From Bacteroidota bacterium (GTDB lineage Bacteria > Bacteroidota > Bacteroidia > Bacteroidales > DTGW01), in the NCBI GenBank assembly GCA_029572965.1, contig JAKPQD010000227.1, forward strand, positions 1 through 64,000: a stretch of 64,000 nucleotides of DNA, in the 5' to 3' direction. The number at the start of each line of letters is the position of its first letter. The first letter of the stretch is position 1. This document shows, piece after piece, positions 46,542 through 55,123 of this stretch. The notes beneath the pieces were generated by a model. It was not told the DNA's origin and did no database searches. It saw only the letters and a program-made list of their open reading frames with translations. A program made the translations under genes and the position numbers.

Positions 46542-48230
46542 ATGAGGAAATTATTGTTAATCACCAGTATGCTATGTTATATGGCAGGAGCATGGAGCCA
46601 GGATGTAGCTTCAAAAAAAGTAGTTAACCGCGACAACAACCCATCAAAAAAGTATTTACGGCCTTCTATTACTGTCTTATTTGCAAAACGCAACAATGAC
46701 AGGTCAGCCAGAATGGAAAAAGTGTTTCAGGCTGCAAAAACACAAGATAAGTACAATAACCACAACGTTTCAACCTTTGCTATTGAACCATCTAATGATT
46801 ATTCAAAATATCTTTCAGAAAATGTATCAAGACAAATCGTGGCTAAATGGTTCAATCGTAATGAAAAAGGCCAGTTTGACATGAACCTTATTGCAGAACG
46901 AGGTTTTTACAATGCTAGTGATGCTGATGTGTTAAAGGCCAATGCTTCTGTACGAAAAGATGCCTTGTTGGCTGATGCAGGAGAGAATCTTTTAGACAGA
47001 AGTTATATTCTTATTTACGACATAGACCCTATACTGACCATGGATGAATACTACAAAAGAATAGGGACACCCAATAATTTAATGGAAGGTTACGCTGTTC
47101 AATACAAGGTGTCGGTTTACAAACTCGACTGGACAGACTCTGTAGCAGCTGTGTTTTACAATATGTGGACAGATGCTTCAAGTCCTGACCCAAACAAAGT
47201 TGCGGCTTTTGATAAGACCAACTTCCCGGTAAAGTATGTGGGTCAGGTTTCTACAGCTTTTGGCTGGGTTACTTCATCGCAATTCAAAGACCACAGTAAG
47301 AATATCTTTGGTTCTTATAGTGATGATGAGCTTTTTGCAAGGATTTACCCTTTGATTGAAAAAGAAACTTCCATCTCTCTTCCTAAGCTCAATGAAGACT
47401 TTAGGGTCAAAACCCCTGTTTATTCAACGCATCCTATAGCTGCAAAAATTGGGTTAAAAGAGGGGCTTTCTGTAGATAAGCGTTTCTTTGTTTACGAATA
47501 CGAATTGACCAATAGTGGCGAGAAAAAGGCTGTACGAAAAGCGGTTATCCGTGCCACTTCACGTATTGCTGACAATAGAAAAGTTGCAACCGGCCGTAGC
47601 GACAGCTCAGTGTTTTACCAGGTTGCCGGACGTAAAGTTTACGAAGGGATGCAATTGCAGGAAAACCCAGATTGGGGTATCGGATTAACCGTAGGATATG
47701 GTTCAACAAGCGGAGCTATAGGTGAAGGATTGACAGGTATCCTCGAAATGAATGCATCGCTTTGGGCTGGAAATGTGTTTAAAGGTTTGCCTCCCGGAAT
47801 TAAGATATATGCCCAAGGGTCTTTGGCTACCGATGAGTTTACAGTAGAAAATGGCATTCTCGATAAGAAATATAATATCACTTCCTATGCGTTTGGTATT
47901 AGTAAAGACCTGAATTTTCTGCACCATTTTGTATTAGTGCCTTTTGTGGGTTATGGACAGGAACAATTAGTCAATACTGAAACTGACGATGAAAAACGGA
48001 AGAATGGCAAATATGATGGCACATTTCTGCATTTTGGCGCAAGGTTTGCCATGAACCTGAATTACAACTTTCAGATAATAGCCTGTTACAGTTTGAATTC
48101 TTATTTGTCTTTAGAACCCAATACAGATAATCCAAACAAAGAAAGTCAAATAGTGAAAGATTGGGCTGAAGAACTTAAAAAAGGCCGAGGCTTAGGACAA
48201 TTAACTATTGGTTTGAGGTACCAGTTTTAA
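46542..48230 (+). CDS. Secreted protein with a C-terminal barrel-like domain, unknown function
   Basis: The 562 residues start with a signal peptide (to about GAWSQ, residue 20). The first half contains an alpha/beta region with RPSITVLFAKRNNDRSARMEK and a repeated SYILIYDIDPILTMDEYY helix-strand unit. From about residue 360 the sequence alternates as in outer-membrane strands and ends in Phe (TIGLRYQF), a classic barrel C-terminus. I recognise no named family. It is the first and largest of four consecutive plus-strand genes for exported proteins. Confidence 0.65.
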   Translation: MRKLLLITSMLCYMAGAWSQDVASKKVVNRDNNPSKKYLRPSITVLFAKRNNDRSARMEKVFQAAKTQDKYNNHNVSTFAIEPSNDYSKYLSENVSRQIVAKWFNRNEKGQFDMNLIAERGFYNASDADVLKANASVRKDALLADAGENLLDRSYILIYDIDPILTMDEYYKRIGTPNNLMEGYAVQYKVSVYKLDWTDSVAAVFYNMWTDASSPDPNKVAAFDKTNFPVKYVGQVSTAFGWVTSSQFKDHSKNIFGSYSDDELFARIYPLIEKETSISLPKLNEDFRVKTPVYSTHPIAAKIGLKEGLSVDKRFFVYEYELTNSGEKKAVRKAVIRATSRIADNRKVATGRSDSSVFYQVAGRKVYEGMQLQENPDWGIGLTVGYGSTSGAIGEGLTGILEMNASLWAGNVFKGLPPGIKIYAQGSLATDEFTVENGILDKKYNITSYAFGISKDLNFLHHFVLVPFVGYGQEQLVNTETDDEKRKNGKYDGTFLHFGARFAMNLNYNFQIIACYSLNSYLSLEPNTDNPNKESQIVKDWAEELKKGRGLGQLTIGLRYQF

Positions 48231-48298
48231 CCTGCCAGTTTGAAAGTATTAGTTTATATTAAATATGAATTTACATTATAAACCTTAATTATTTTATT

Positions 48299-48820
48299 AT
48301 GAAAAACAGAATTTTAACCGTTACATTAGGACTTGCCTTCTTGTTAACAGGTGTTGTTTCAACATTTGGACAAGCCAGAAAGAAAGCCATGCGCGACATG
48401 GAAGATTACCGTTATGAGTTAGAGTGCGTAGGTGTTGGAGCCCAAGGCACATATCTTATCAAGGTATGGACCTACTCTAAAAAACCTAAAGTAGCTATTG
48501 CCCAGGCTAAGAAAAATGCTATTCACGGTGTTATTTTCAAAGGTTTCCCCGGCGGAGGACAAGGGTGTACTTCACAACAACCATTTGCAACTCCTGCCGA
48601 TGAAGACAAAAACATCGACTTCTTTGAAAAATTCTTTGCTGATGGTGGCGACTATATGAGATATGTTGCCGAATCAAGCGATGGCTCTATTGGCGCTGAA
48701 GACCGTCTTAAAGTAGGAAAAGAATACAAAATTGGCATTGTGGTTTCTGTACAAAAAGACCTTTTGCGTAAAGACCTTGAAAAAGCTGGTATTATACGTG
48801 CTTTAGACTCAGGTTTTTAA
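48299..48820 (+). CDS. Small exported protein, unknown function
   Basis: 173 residues with a clear signal peptide (cleavage after STFGQ). The mature part is a compact alpha/beta domain: YRYELECVGVGAQGTYLIKVW, helix KVAIAQAKKNAIHGVIFKGF, a Gly-rich loop GFPGGGQGCTS, and a helix DFFEKFFADGGDY. The order of strand, alanine-rich helix and loop recalls LPP20/CsgG-like periplasmic domains, but this is only a resemblance. It follows the barrel-like gene by 68 bases. Confidence 0.6.
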   Translation: MKNRILTVTLGLAFLLTGVVSTFGQARKKAMRDMEDYRYELECVGVGAQGTYLIKVWTYSKKPKVAIAQAKKNAIHGVIFKGFPGGGQGCTSQQPFATPADEDKNIDFFEKFFADGGDYMRYVAESSDGSIGAEDRLKVGKEYKIGIVVSVQKDLLRKDLEKAGIIRALDSGF

Positions 48821-49034
48821 TTCACATTTTTAGTCGTAAGCCTTATGTATAACTGAAAGCTTCAGAACTAATTGCACTTTTAAAATTGTTTCTCAAGCTG
48901 ATAAAATTAAAAAAAAGAAACATCCATGACCTCTGGCAACTGAGTTTGCGGGCTCATACGATGGTACAAAATATGTGGTGTTTTCCCGTCAAAGACGGGG
49001 CAAATAATCATTCTATTAAAATAAAAAAATAAAT

Positions 49035-49982
49035 ATGATGAAAAAAATTATTATTTCTCTTGCAGCCATCATGATGTGTGTGGCATCTTTTGGACAGGCA
49101 AAAAAACCTACCCTTATGGTTGTTCCCAGTGATAACTGGTGTAAACAAAACGGTTTTACAATGAAATTTGATAACCAGGGTACTATTGAAGAGCTTCCCG
49201 ATTACAAAAAAGCATTACAAGGGAGTAGTGACCTTATGCTTGTTACTGCAAAAATCAGCGAATTGATGGCCAACCGTGGTTTCCCATGTAAATTGCTGGA
49301 GCAGGAAATGAAAAAACTTGCTTCTGAAAGTGCTGAAGATGCAATGTTGACCAGCAAACAAGGCGGTGGCGTTTCAGAAAGCCCTATCGACAAACTGGCC
49401 AAAACAGCTAAAGCTGACATTATTATTCAGGTTACTTGGGCAGTTAATACACAAGGTCCCAAAAAATCTGTAACTTTCATCCTTCAGGGTATTGATGCAT
49501 ATACCGGCAAACAGGTTGCTTCAGCTTCTGGTACAGGCGCTCCTTCGTTTTCAGCCGAATTGCCTAAATTATTGGAAGAAGCAGTTTTAAATTACATAGA
49601 CAACTACAACGTTCAATTACAAAACCACTTTGACGATATGTTCAAAAATGGCCGCGAAATCATTATCCGCATTAAGAAATTTGACACCTGGGCCGATGAT
49701 TTTGAAACAGAAGTTGATGGGAAAGAAATTAGCGCCCACATTGAAGAATGGATGCAGAAAAACACTGTTTCCGGCCGTTTCAATACTTCAGATGCAACAG
49801 CCAACATGATGCTTTTTGAACAAGTGCGTATCCCTATGTACGATGCTAACGGCAAAGCTCTTGATGCTCGTAGCTTCTGCAAAGGTTTACAGACATTCTT
49901 CAAAAACCCTCCTTTCAATGTAACCAGCAAGCTGATGACCAAAGGTCTTGGCCAGGCTACTATCGTTGTTGGAGATAAATAA
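49035..49982 (+). CDS. Exported protein, DUF6175-like
   Basis: 315 residues with a signal peptide to about SFGQA. The opening of the mature chain, KPTLMVVPSDNWCKQNGF, and the later MANRGFPCKLLEQEMKKL fit my memory of DUF6175, a Bacteroidia family without known function. Middle strands (ADIIIQVTWAV, KSVTFILQGIDAYTGK) resemble the nucleotide-free CsgG-type fold. The C-terminal half has an acidic helix-strand domain. The 214 bases before it hold only a short GC hairpin at 48985-48999. A terminator follows at 49995. Confidence 0.6.
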   Translation: MMKKIIISLAAIMMCVASFGQAKKPTLMVVPSDNWCKQNGFTMKFDNQGTIEELPDYKKALQGSSDLMLVTAKISELMANRGFPCKLLEQEMKKLASESAEDAMLTSKQGGGVSESPIDKLAKTAKADIIIQVTWAVNTQGPKKSVTFILQGIDAYTGKQVASASGTGAPSFSAELPKLLEEAVLNYIDNYNVQLQNHFDDMFKNGREIIIRIKKFDTWADDFETEVDGKEISAHIEEWMQKNTVSGRFNTSDATANMMLFEQVRIPMYDANGKALDARSFCKGLQTFFKNPPFNVTSKLMTKGLGQATIVVGDK

Positions 49983-49994
49983 GAATTTACAAAA

Positions 49995-50030
49995 GGTTGC
50001 TCGTGAAGTTTTTTCAGGGCAGCCTTTTTT
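49995..50030 (+). terminator. Terminator or attenuator after the DUF6175-like gene
   Basis: GGTTGCTC (49995-50002) pairs through two G-U pairs with GGGCAGCC (50017-50024), followed by six Ts. The next gene starts 25 bases later, so read-through may be tuned rather than blocked. Confidence 0.7.
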
Positions 50031-50054
50031 ATTCAATCATCTAAATACAAGAAA

Positions 50055-51020
50055 ATGAAAAAGTTATCAATTATACTTTTATCGGTTTTTGCTTTCACGG
50101 TTATGGCCAAAGCCCAGAACAATGAAGCTAAAGCTGATGATTATGCCCGTATAGCTTTGCATTCGGCAGTTCCAAATATTGCTGATATGCCTGAGGCAGC
50201 TAAAAAACTGTTGAAAAACAAGCTCGATCAGGTAGCCACCAATACCGGAGCAGGTGGTAACGCTAAGAACCCGCGTTTTATTATTACAGCAAACGTTTCA
50301 GTGCTTACCAAAGACATTACGGCAACAGCACCTCCTATGACAGCTATCACCCTTGATATTACTATCTTTATTGGTGATGCACAAACGATGACCAAGTATT
50401 CAAGCGCTTCTATCCAGGCTAAAGGTGTTGGCACCAACGAAACCAAGGCTTACATTGAAGCTATCAAACAAATTCGCGCCAACTCCCCTGAGTTGAAAAA
50501 TGCTGTTGAAACAGGTAAGAGAAAAATCATTGAATACTATAACTCGCAATGCGACTTTATTATCAAAAAAGCTGAAACTCTTGCCAGTCAAAGCAAATTT
50601 GAAGAAGCTATTTTTGAATTAAGCTCTGTACCTGATGTTTGCAAAGATTGCTACAACAAAAGCATGAATGCTGTTGGCCCTATCTATAAAAAATATATAG
50701 ACAAGGCTTGCAAAGAGAAACTTAATGCTGCTAAAGGTGTTTGGGCTGGCGCTCAAAACTGGGATGGAGCTCAACAAGTATCACAAATCCTTGGTACTGT
50801 TGACCCTGAAGCTGCTTGTATCAATGAAGTTCAGGATTTCATTGCTGAAGTAAAACAAAAAATCAAAGAAATGGACCAACGCGATTGGGACTTCAAGATG
50901 AAGGTTTTCGATACCTCTGTTGAGCTCGAAAAACAACGTATTGAGGCTGCCCGTCAGGTAGGTATTGCTTTTGGCGAAAACCAACCAGACACCGAGGTGA
51001 ATATCGTTGGATGGAAATAA
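50055..51020 (+). CDS. Exported protein of unknown function with LPP20/CsgG-like features
   Basis: 321 residues with signal peptide MKKLSIILLSVFAF to about KAQ. An N-terminal strand-rich domain (FIITANVSVLTKDITATAP, ITLDITIFIGD, SASIQAKGVGTNETKAYIEA) is followed by a helical region with TPR-like pattern (SQSKFEEAIFELSSVPDVCKDCYNKSM) and a long coiled stretch. The C-terminus ends in a short strand. I recognise no named family. It is the last gene of the exported set, separated from the DUF6175-like gene by a terminator. Confidence 0.6.
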   Translation: MKKLSIILLSVFAFTVMAKAQNNEAKADDYARIALHSAVPNIADMPEAAKKLLKNKLDQVATNTGAGGNAKNPRFIITANVSVLTKDITATAPPMTAITLDITIFIGDAQTMTKYSSASIQAKGVGTNETKAYIEAIKQIRANSPELKNAVETGKRKIIEYYNSQCDFIIKKAETLASQSKFEEAIFELSSVPDVCKDCYNKSMNAVGPIYKKYIDKACKEKLNAAKGVWAGAQNWDGAQQVSQILGTVDPEAACINEVQDFIAEVKQKIKEMDQRDWDFKMKVFDTSVELEKQRIEAARQVGIAFGENQPDTEVNIVGWK

Positions 51021-51039
51021 TTCATTCTTTTATAAAACA

Positions 51040-51070
51040 AAAAAGCGGAATCTATATGGTTCCGCTTTTT
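51040..51070 (+). terminator. Intrinsic terminator after the exported-protein cluster
   Basis: AAAAAGCGGAA (51040-51050) and TTCCGCTTTTT (51060-51070) form a perfect stem with a nine-base loop, and the T-run continues to 51072. It ends the 50055 gene. Confidence 0.85.
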
Positions 51071-51084
51071 TTTGTGCTTTTTTC

Positions 51085-51119
51085 AACCTCTCCAAGGGTT
51101 TTAAACCCTTGGAGGAGTT
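51085..51119. repeat. REP-like palindrome (CCAAGGGTTT type)
   Basis: Two 17-base arms (51085-51101 and 51103-51119) around a single T. The inner 12 bases of each arm pair perfectly. Its stem differs from the neighbouring terminator's. It ends eight bases before the stop of the isochorismatase-type gene. Confidence 0.6.
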
Positions 51120-51127
51120 GATGTTAT

Positions 51128-51670
51128 TTAACTCAAATACTCATTGGTACTAACCACTTTGGCATAGAAGTAATTCAAAGCCGCCAAAAAACTGTTTTGC
51201 ACGTTTTCGGCAGTGATAGATTTGTTCTGAATTGTTAAATCTTTGGTAGCGCAAGCATCAGCAATGAGGGTAACTTCAAAGCCAAAGTCCTTAGCTGCTC
51301 TTACTGTTGCATCAACACACATTTGCGTCATCATGCCACAAACGGTGAGGTTGGTAACGTTGCGTTCCTGCAATAGTTTCAGCAATTCGGTATCCCTGAA
51401 ACTGTTCGGATAGTGCTTAATTACTACCTTTTCGTCTTTCAACGGGAATACATGTTTATGAATTTCAGACCCAACGGTATCTGGCAAGAAAAATGTTGAA
51501 CCAGGCCTTTTGGATATATGCCTGATATGGATTACAGGCCAATGGTTTTCTCTAAAATGTTCTAACACTTTTGCGGCATTCAGGCTTGCTTCATACGACC
51601 CTTTCAGCGGATTAGCACCATTCTCGAAATAGTCGTTCTGAATATCTATAATTATTAATGCGTTTGACAT
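51128..51670 (-). CDS. Isochorismatase-family cysteine hydrolase
   Basis: The 180-residue protein has the triad of this superfamily: Asp9 in LIIIDIQNDYF, Lys in VIKHYPNSF, and Cys in GMMTQMCVDATVRAA. The cis-peptide segment before the Cys is also kept. Members hydrolyse amides or vinyl ethers (nicotinamidase, isochorismatase and others); the substrate here is unclear. ATG 51670 is chosen because a TAACTTTG -7 box at 51686-51693 overlaps the TTG start further upstream. Confidence 0.9.
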   Translation of the reverse strand: MSNALIIIDIQNDYFENGANPLKGSYEASLNAAKVLEHFRENHWPVIHIRHISKRPGSTFFLPDTVGSEIHKHVFPLKDEKVVIKHYPNSFRDTELLKLLQERNVTNLTVCGMMTQMCVDATVRAAKDFGFEVTLIADACATKDLTIQNKSITAENVQNSFLAALNYFYAKVVSTNEYLS

Positions 51671-51685
51671 ATTTTCAGTTTCTAT

Positions 51686-51693
51686 CAAAGTTA
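51686..51693 (-). promoter_or_regulatory. -7 box (TAACTTTG) of the isochorismatase-type gene
   Basis: An exact TAnnTTTG match on the minus strand, 15 bases before ATG 51670. It decides between two possible starts. Confidence 0.4.
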
Positions 51694-51720
51694 CAAAAAT
51701 TGTGTTTATTTCTTTAAATT

Positions 51721-52100
51721 ACTAATGACTAATTACAGATGACAGTTGACTAATGAAAAGGCAGTAAGATTGGCTATTGGGTTGTAATGTTGATTTGCAA
51801 ACGTTTTTATCAAACGCCGACAGGTCTAAAAGACGCTGTCGGGTTAATTCTATATCTGACCTGACAGCGTTCGCAGAAGCTGTCTGCGTCTAAACAATTG
51901 ATATCTGTTCATTGTATTTATCATTCGCAATTCTATATCGTTTAGTTAAGAACACACCCTTCGACTCCGCTCAGGGTGACTGTCACCCTGAGCGGAGTCG
52001 AAGGGTGCATAGCGATTGAAGAATTGAAAATAAAACCTTAACTAAACGACATTGATTCGTAATTTGTCATCAGTCATTAGTAATCAGTAATTAGTCATTA
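51721..52100. repeat. Nest of palindromic intergenic repeats
   Basis: There is no gene in 51694-52129. The region holds, in order: an ACTAATGACTAATTAC-type unit (51721-51743); a CCGACAG/CTGTCGG hairpin (51817-51842); a GACAGC/GCTGTC hairpin (51863-51884); the large palindrome at 51938-52049; and an inverted copy of the first unit (52066-52100). The outer units are roughly inverted relative to each other, giving the region a nested symmetry. Confidence 0.75.
51938..52049. repeat. Large composite palindrome with perfect 26-base arms
   Basis: Inner arms 51955-51980 and 51982-52007 are perfect complements around one T, with core CTTCGACTCCGCTCAGGGTG. Outer arms TCGTTTAGTTAAG (51938-51950) and CTTAACTAAACGA (52037-52049) are also perfect. 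The inner palindrome resembles a GC-rich intergenic repeat seen in many bacterial genomes. Its GC content is far above the surroundings. Confidence 0.85.
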
Positions 52101-52106
52101 TCTTTG
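52099..52106 (+). promoter_or_regulatory. -7 box (TATCTTTG) at the repeat edge
   Basis: TATCTTTG lies 23 bases before the ATG of the TonB-like gene and begins inside the last base pair of the intergenic repeat. No -33 match was found. Confidence 0.35.
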
Positions 52107-52129
52107 AAGCTCAAAATAGCATTTGTTGC

Positions 52130-52831
52130 ATGTTCTGGAAAAATAGAAACGGTGAATCATTATCGGGGTCCTTTTTGATTAAAAAGAAATACCGTAAAAC
52201 GGTTTTATATTCACTATTAGCCAGCGCTTTAATCATCATTATTATTTCGGTGGGGTTGCTTATTTATTTTAAAAACAGTAATAAACCCAAACGTCTTTTG
52301 CCTCCAAAAGTTGTAGCTGCAGAACTTACCAGGCTTAACATTGCCATACCTGAGATGAAAGAAGAGCCTAAACAGGTGCTTAAAAAGGCAAAAGAAAAGA
52401 TTAAAGGGCAACCTGTTGAAAAAAGTGAAGAGCCTGTTGTTCCTGTAGAGACTGCTAAAGTTGAAAAATCAGATTCAGCAAAACTTGCCGAAAAAGAATC
52501 TAACCTTGAAGCTCAAGATCCGCGGCTAAAAGAAGAGGGCGTTTTTCAATGTAATAACACCCAGGATTTCAGGCTTTGGTTTATCAATCACTTCACATTT
52601 CCCCTTGACGAAGGGGTAAAAAAGAGTGAAGGGCGTATAACACTTGATTTTATGGTTGGTTTAAATGGGCTGGTTGATACAGTGATTATTATTTCAGGCA
52701 TTGACCCTATTGTGGACAGTGAAGTAAAAGCTGTGATATACAATTCGCCACGTTGGAAAACTTGTCCGATTGATGGCAAGCCCGTTAAACAAAAATATCG
52801 CTTCACTGTTTATTTAGTCCGTCGGATGTAA
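52130..52831 (+). CDS. TonB-like protein with C-terminal TonB domain
   Basis: 233 residues: a short cytoplasmic Lys-rich start, one membrane helix (about 25-47), a Lys/Glu/Pro/Val-rich spacer (about 60-125) and a C-terminal domain (about 145-233) of TonB type (GRITLDFMVGLNGLVDTVII, then PRWKTCPIDGKPVKQKYRF). It would span the periplasm and energise an outer-membrane receptor. No ExbB or ExbD gene is adjacent. The CopA-type gene starts 20 bases later, which hints at a shared transcript and a possible metal-related receptor partner (inference). Confidence 0.8.
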   Translation: MFWKNRNGESLSGSFLIKKKYRKTVLYSLLASALIIIIISVGLLIYFKNSNKPKRLLPPKVVAAELTRLNIAIPEMKEEPKQVLKKAKEKIKGQPVEKSEEPVVPVETAKVEKSDSAKLAEKESNLEAQDPRLKEEGVFQCNNTQDFRLWFINHFTFPLDEGVKKSEGRITLDFMVGLNGLVDTVIIISGIDPIVDSEVKAVIYNSPRWKTCPIDGKPVKQKYRFTVYLVRRM

Positions 52832-52851
52832 GTTTGTGAGGGGACAGAAAA

Positions 52852-55056
52852 ATGAAAGTGTCAAACTTTTTCAGAGTAGAAGGCATGAGCTGTGCGGCTT
52901 GTGCTTCGAGCGTGGAATCTATTGTAGGAGCTGTAGAAGGTGTAAGCTTGGCATCGGTCAATTTTGCAGCTAATACGTTGATGGTAGAATACGATGACGA
53001 GAAAACGTCTTTAGACATTATTGTTAGTGCTGCTGGCAATATTGGATATACGCTCATTGAAGATATTGGTATTTCTATAGAACAGGAAGAGAAGAAGCAG
53101 GAGCAAAAGCTCAGGTCTATGCGATACAGGCTTATCGGATCATTTGTTTTCGCTGTGCCGGTGTTTATATTGTCCATGTTTCTGCATCATTGGCATTACA
53201 GTGTTTATCTGCAATCCATATTGTCTTTGCCTGTAGTGTTATGGTTTGGCAAAGGCTTTTATATACAAGGGTTTAAAAAAATATTTACCCGCTATGCCAA
53301 TATGGACACGCTTGTGGCTGTTGGTACCGGGTCGGCCTTTATTTTCAGTATATTGAACCTTGTTTTTTCTGGTTATATAATAAATAAAGGTTTTGAGCCG
53401 CATGTTTATTTTGAATCGGCTGTGATTATTATATCTTTTGTTCTACTTGGCCGATATATTGAAGAATTATCAAGAAACAAAGCCAGTGAGTCGATAAAAG
53501 GATTGTTGTTATTGCATTCAAAAACTGCTATAGTAATAAAAGACGGACAGGATGTAGAGGTCTCGGCAGATACAATTCAAACAGGAGATATGGTGAGGGT
53601 TTTGCCCGGGGCTCGTGTCCCGGTGGATGGTATTATTGTTTCTGGCCAAACCAGCATAGACGAAAGCATGTTAACAGGCGAAAGCATGCCTGTGGATAAA
53701 ACTGCCGGGGACAAAGTGATTGGGGCAACTGTAAACCTTACTGGCAGCATTACTGTAGAGGCTTTGCGTGTAGGTTCTGCAACCATGCTGGGCAATATCA
53801 TCAGGCAGGTGCGTGAAGCCCAGGGCAGTAAAGCCAAAGTGCAACACATGGCCGACAAAATAGCTTCTGTGTTTGTACCCACAGTATTTGCTATATCGCT
53901 GTTGACCTTTGCTATATGGTTTTTCGCAGCGCAGGACAATAACGTATTCAGGGCTTTTCAGGCATTCTTTACGGTACTTATCATTGCATGTCCATGTGCA
54001 TTGGGATTGGCTACACCAACGGCTATTGTAGTGGCAGTTGGCAAAGCTTCATCACATGGGGTGTTTGTTAAAGATGCTGCTTTGTTTGATAAAGCTGGTA
54101 AGATTGATGCTATTGCTATTGATAAAACGGGTACATTAACTGAAGGTAAACCTGTAGTAATTGATTTTATTGATTATTCAGGCAAAGAAAACGGGTTATC
54201 TGCAATATTTGCTGTTGAAAAACATTCGGAACATCCAGTATCAAAGGCTATTTGCCATTTTTTGAATAATAGGAATAATGAATCACTTGTTGTAGAAGAT
54301 TTTGAAGCTGTTCCCGGGAAAGGAATCAAGGCAAAGGTGAACAATGCATGGCACTTTATTGGAAATATGTCATTCATGGCCGAAAATGGCGTAGTTATTT
54401 CCGAACCTCATAAAATAGCTATAGATGCCCTTGATGATAAAGCCAGAACTGTTGTGATTGCGGCTAATATGAATAATTTGGTTGCCATTTTTGGTATTGC
54501 CGATACGGTGAAAAGCAATGCCGCTGAAGCGATAAGGCTCTTACAACACGAAGGGGTTGAAGTCCACCTGCTATCAGGTGATGATAAAAAGGTGGTTGCC
54601 GCTGTTGCCGGACAGCTTGGTATTGACCAATACAAAAGCCGCATGTTGCCTGCTGATAAAGCATCATATATTGCCAATTTACAGCAAAACGGCAATTGTG
54701 TGGCTATGGCTGGCGATGGCATCAACGATGCCCCGGCACTTTCGAAGGCTGACATTAGTTTTGCCATGTCTAACGGTACAGACATTGCCGCATATTCGGC
54801 TATGGCAACATTAATGCATGGTGACATAACCAAGATATCGTCTATTATCAGTTATTCGCGCAAAACGATGCGAATAATCAAAGAAAACCTCTTCTGGGCT
54901 TACTTTTATAATGTATTGGCTATTCCTGTCGCAGCTGGCATCTTATATCCAATATGGGACATACAGCTAAACCCTATGATTGCCGGAGCTGCAATGGCAT
55001 TTAGTTCGGTAACGGTTGTGCTGAATAGTTTGAGGCTAAGGTGGTACAGGTTTTAG
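52852..55056 (+). CDS. copA: Copper-type P1B ATPase
   Basis: The 734-residue pump has one N-terminal metal-binding domain with [13 protein letters not shown], eight membrane helices, the CPC metal site in [13 protein letters not shown], the phosphatase loop [10 protein letters not shown], the phosphorylation site DKTGTLTEG, the SEHPVSKAI motif of P1B pumps and [13 protein letters not shown] with one CxxC domain points to Cu(I) (or Ag) export; the flanking helix motifs NVLA and [15 protein letters not shown] support this. It lies 20 bases after the TonB-like gene. Confidence 0.93.
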   Translation: MKVSNFFRVEGMSCAACASSVESIVGAVEGVSLASVNFAANTLMVEYDDEKTSLDIIVSAAGNIGYTLIEDIGISIEQEEKKQEQKLRSMRYRLIGSFVFAVPVFILSMFLHHWHYSVYLQSILSLPVVLWFGKGFYIQGFKKIFTRYANMDTLVAVGTGSAFIFSILNLVFSGYIINKGFEPHVYFESAVIIISFVLLGRYIEELSRNKASESIKGLLLLHSKTAIVIKDGQDVEVSADTIQTGDMVRVLPGARVPVDGIIVSGQTSIDESMLTGESMPVDKTAGDKVIGATVNLTGSITVEALRVGSATMLGNIIRQVREAQGSKAKVQHMADKIASVFVPTVFAISLLTFAIWFFAAQDNNVFRAFQAFFTVLIIACPCALGLATPTAIVVAVGKASSHGVFVKDAALFDKAGKIDAIAIDKTGTLTEGKPVVIDFIDYSGKENGLSAIFAVEKHSEHPVSKAICHFLNNRNNESLVVEDFEAVPGKGIKAKVNNAWHFIGNMSFMAENGVVISEPHKIAIDALDDKARTVVIAANMNNLVAIFGIADTVKSNAAEAIRLLQHEGVEVHLLSGDDKKVVAAVAGQLGIDQYKSRMLPADKASYIANLQQNGNCVAMAGDGINDAPALSKADISFAMSNGTDIAAYSAMATLMHGDITKISSIISYSRKTMRIIKENLFWAYFYNVLAIPVAAGILYPIWDIQLNPMIAGAAMAFSSVTVVLNSLRLRWYRF

Positions 55057-55123
55057 GATATTTTATTTTAAATTTCATTTTTAAAGTAATTGTCCACCAT
55101 TCAAAAATTGGCATAATTTTCCC

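Noticed and set aside
51085-51119. Second terminator for the exported-protein cluster
   Set aside because: The palindrome has no U-run on either side and follows a complete terminator, so it is better called a repeat.
54408-54833. 141-codon minus-strand frame inside copA
   Set aside because: It is antisense to the P-domain of the pump and lacks any motif.
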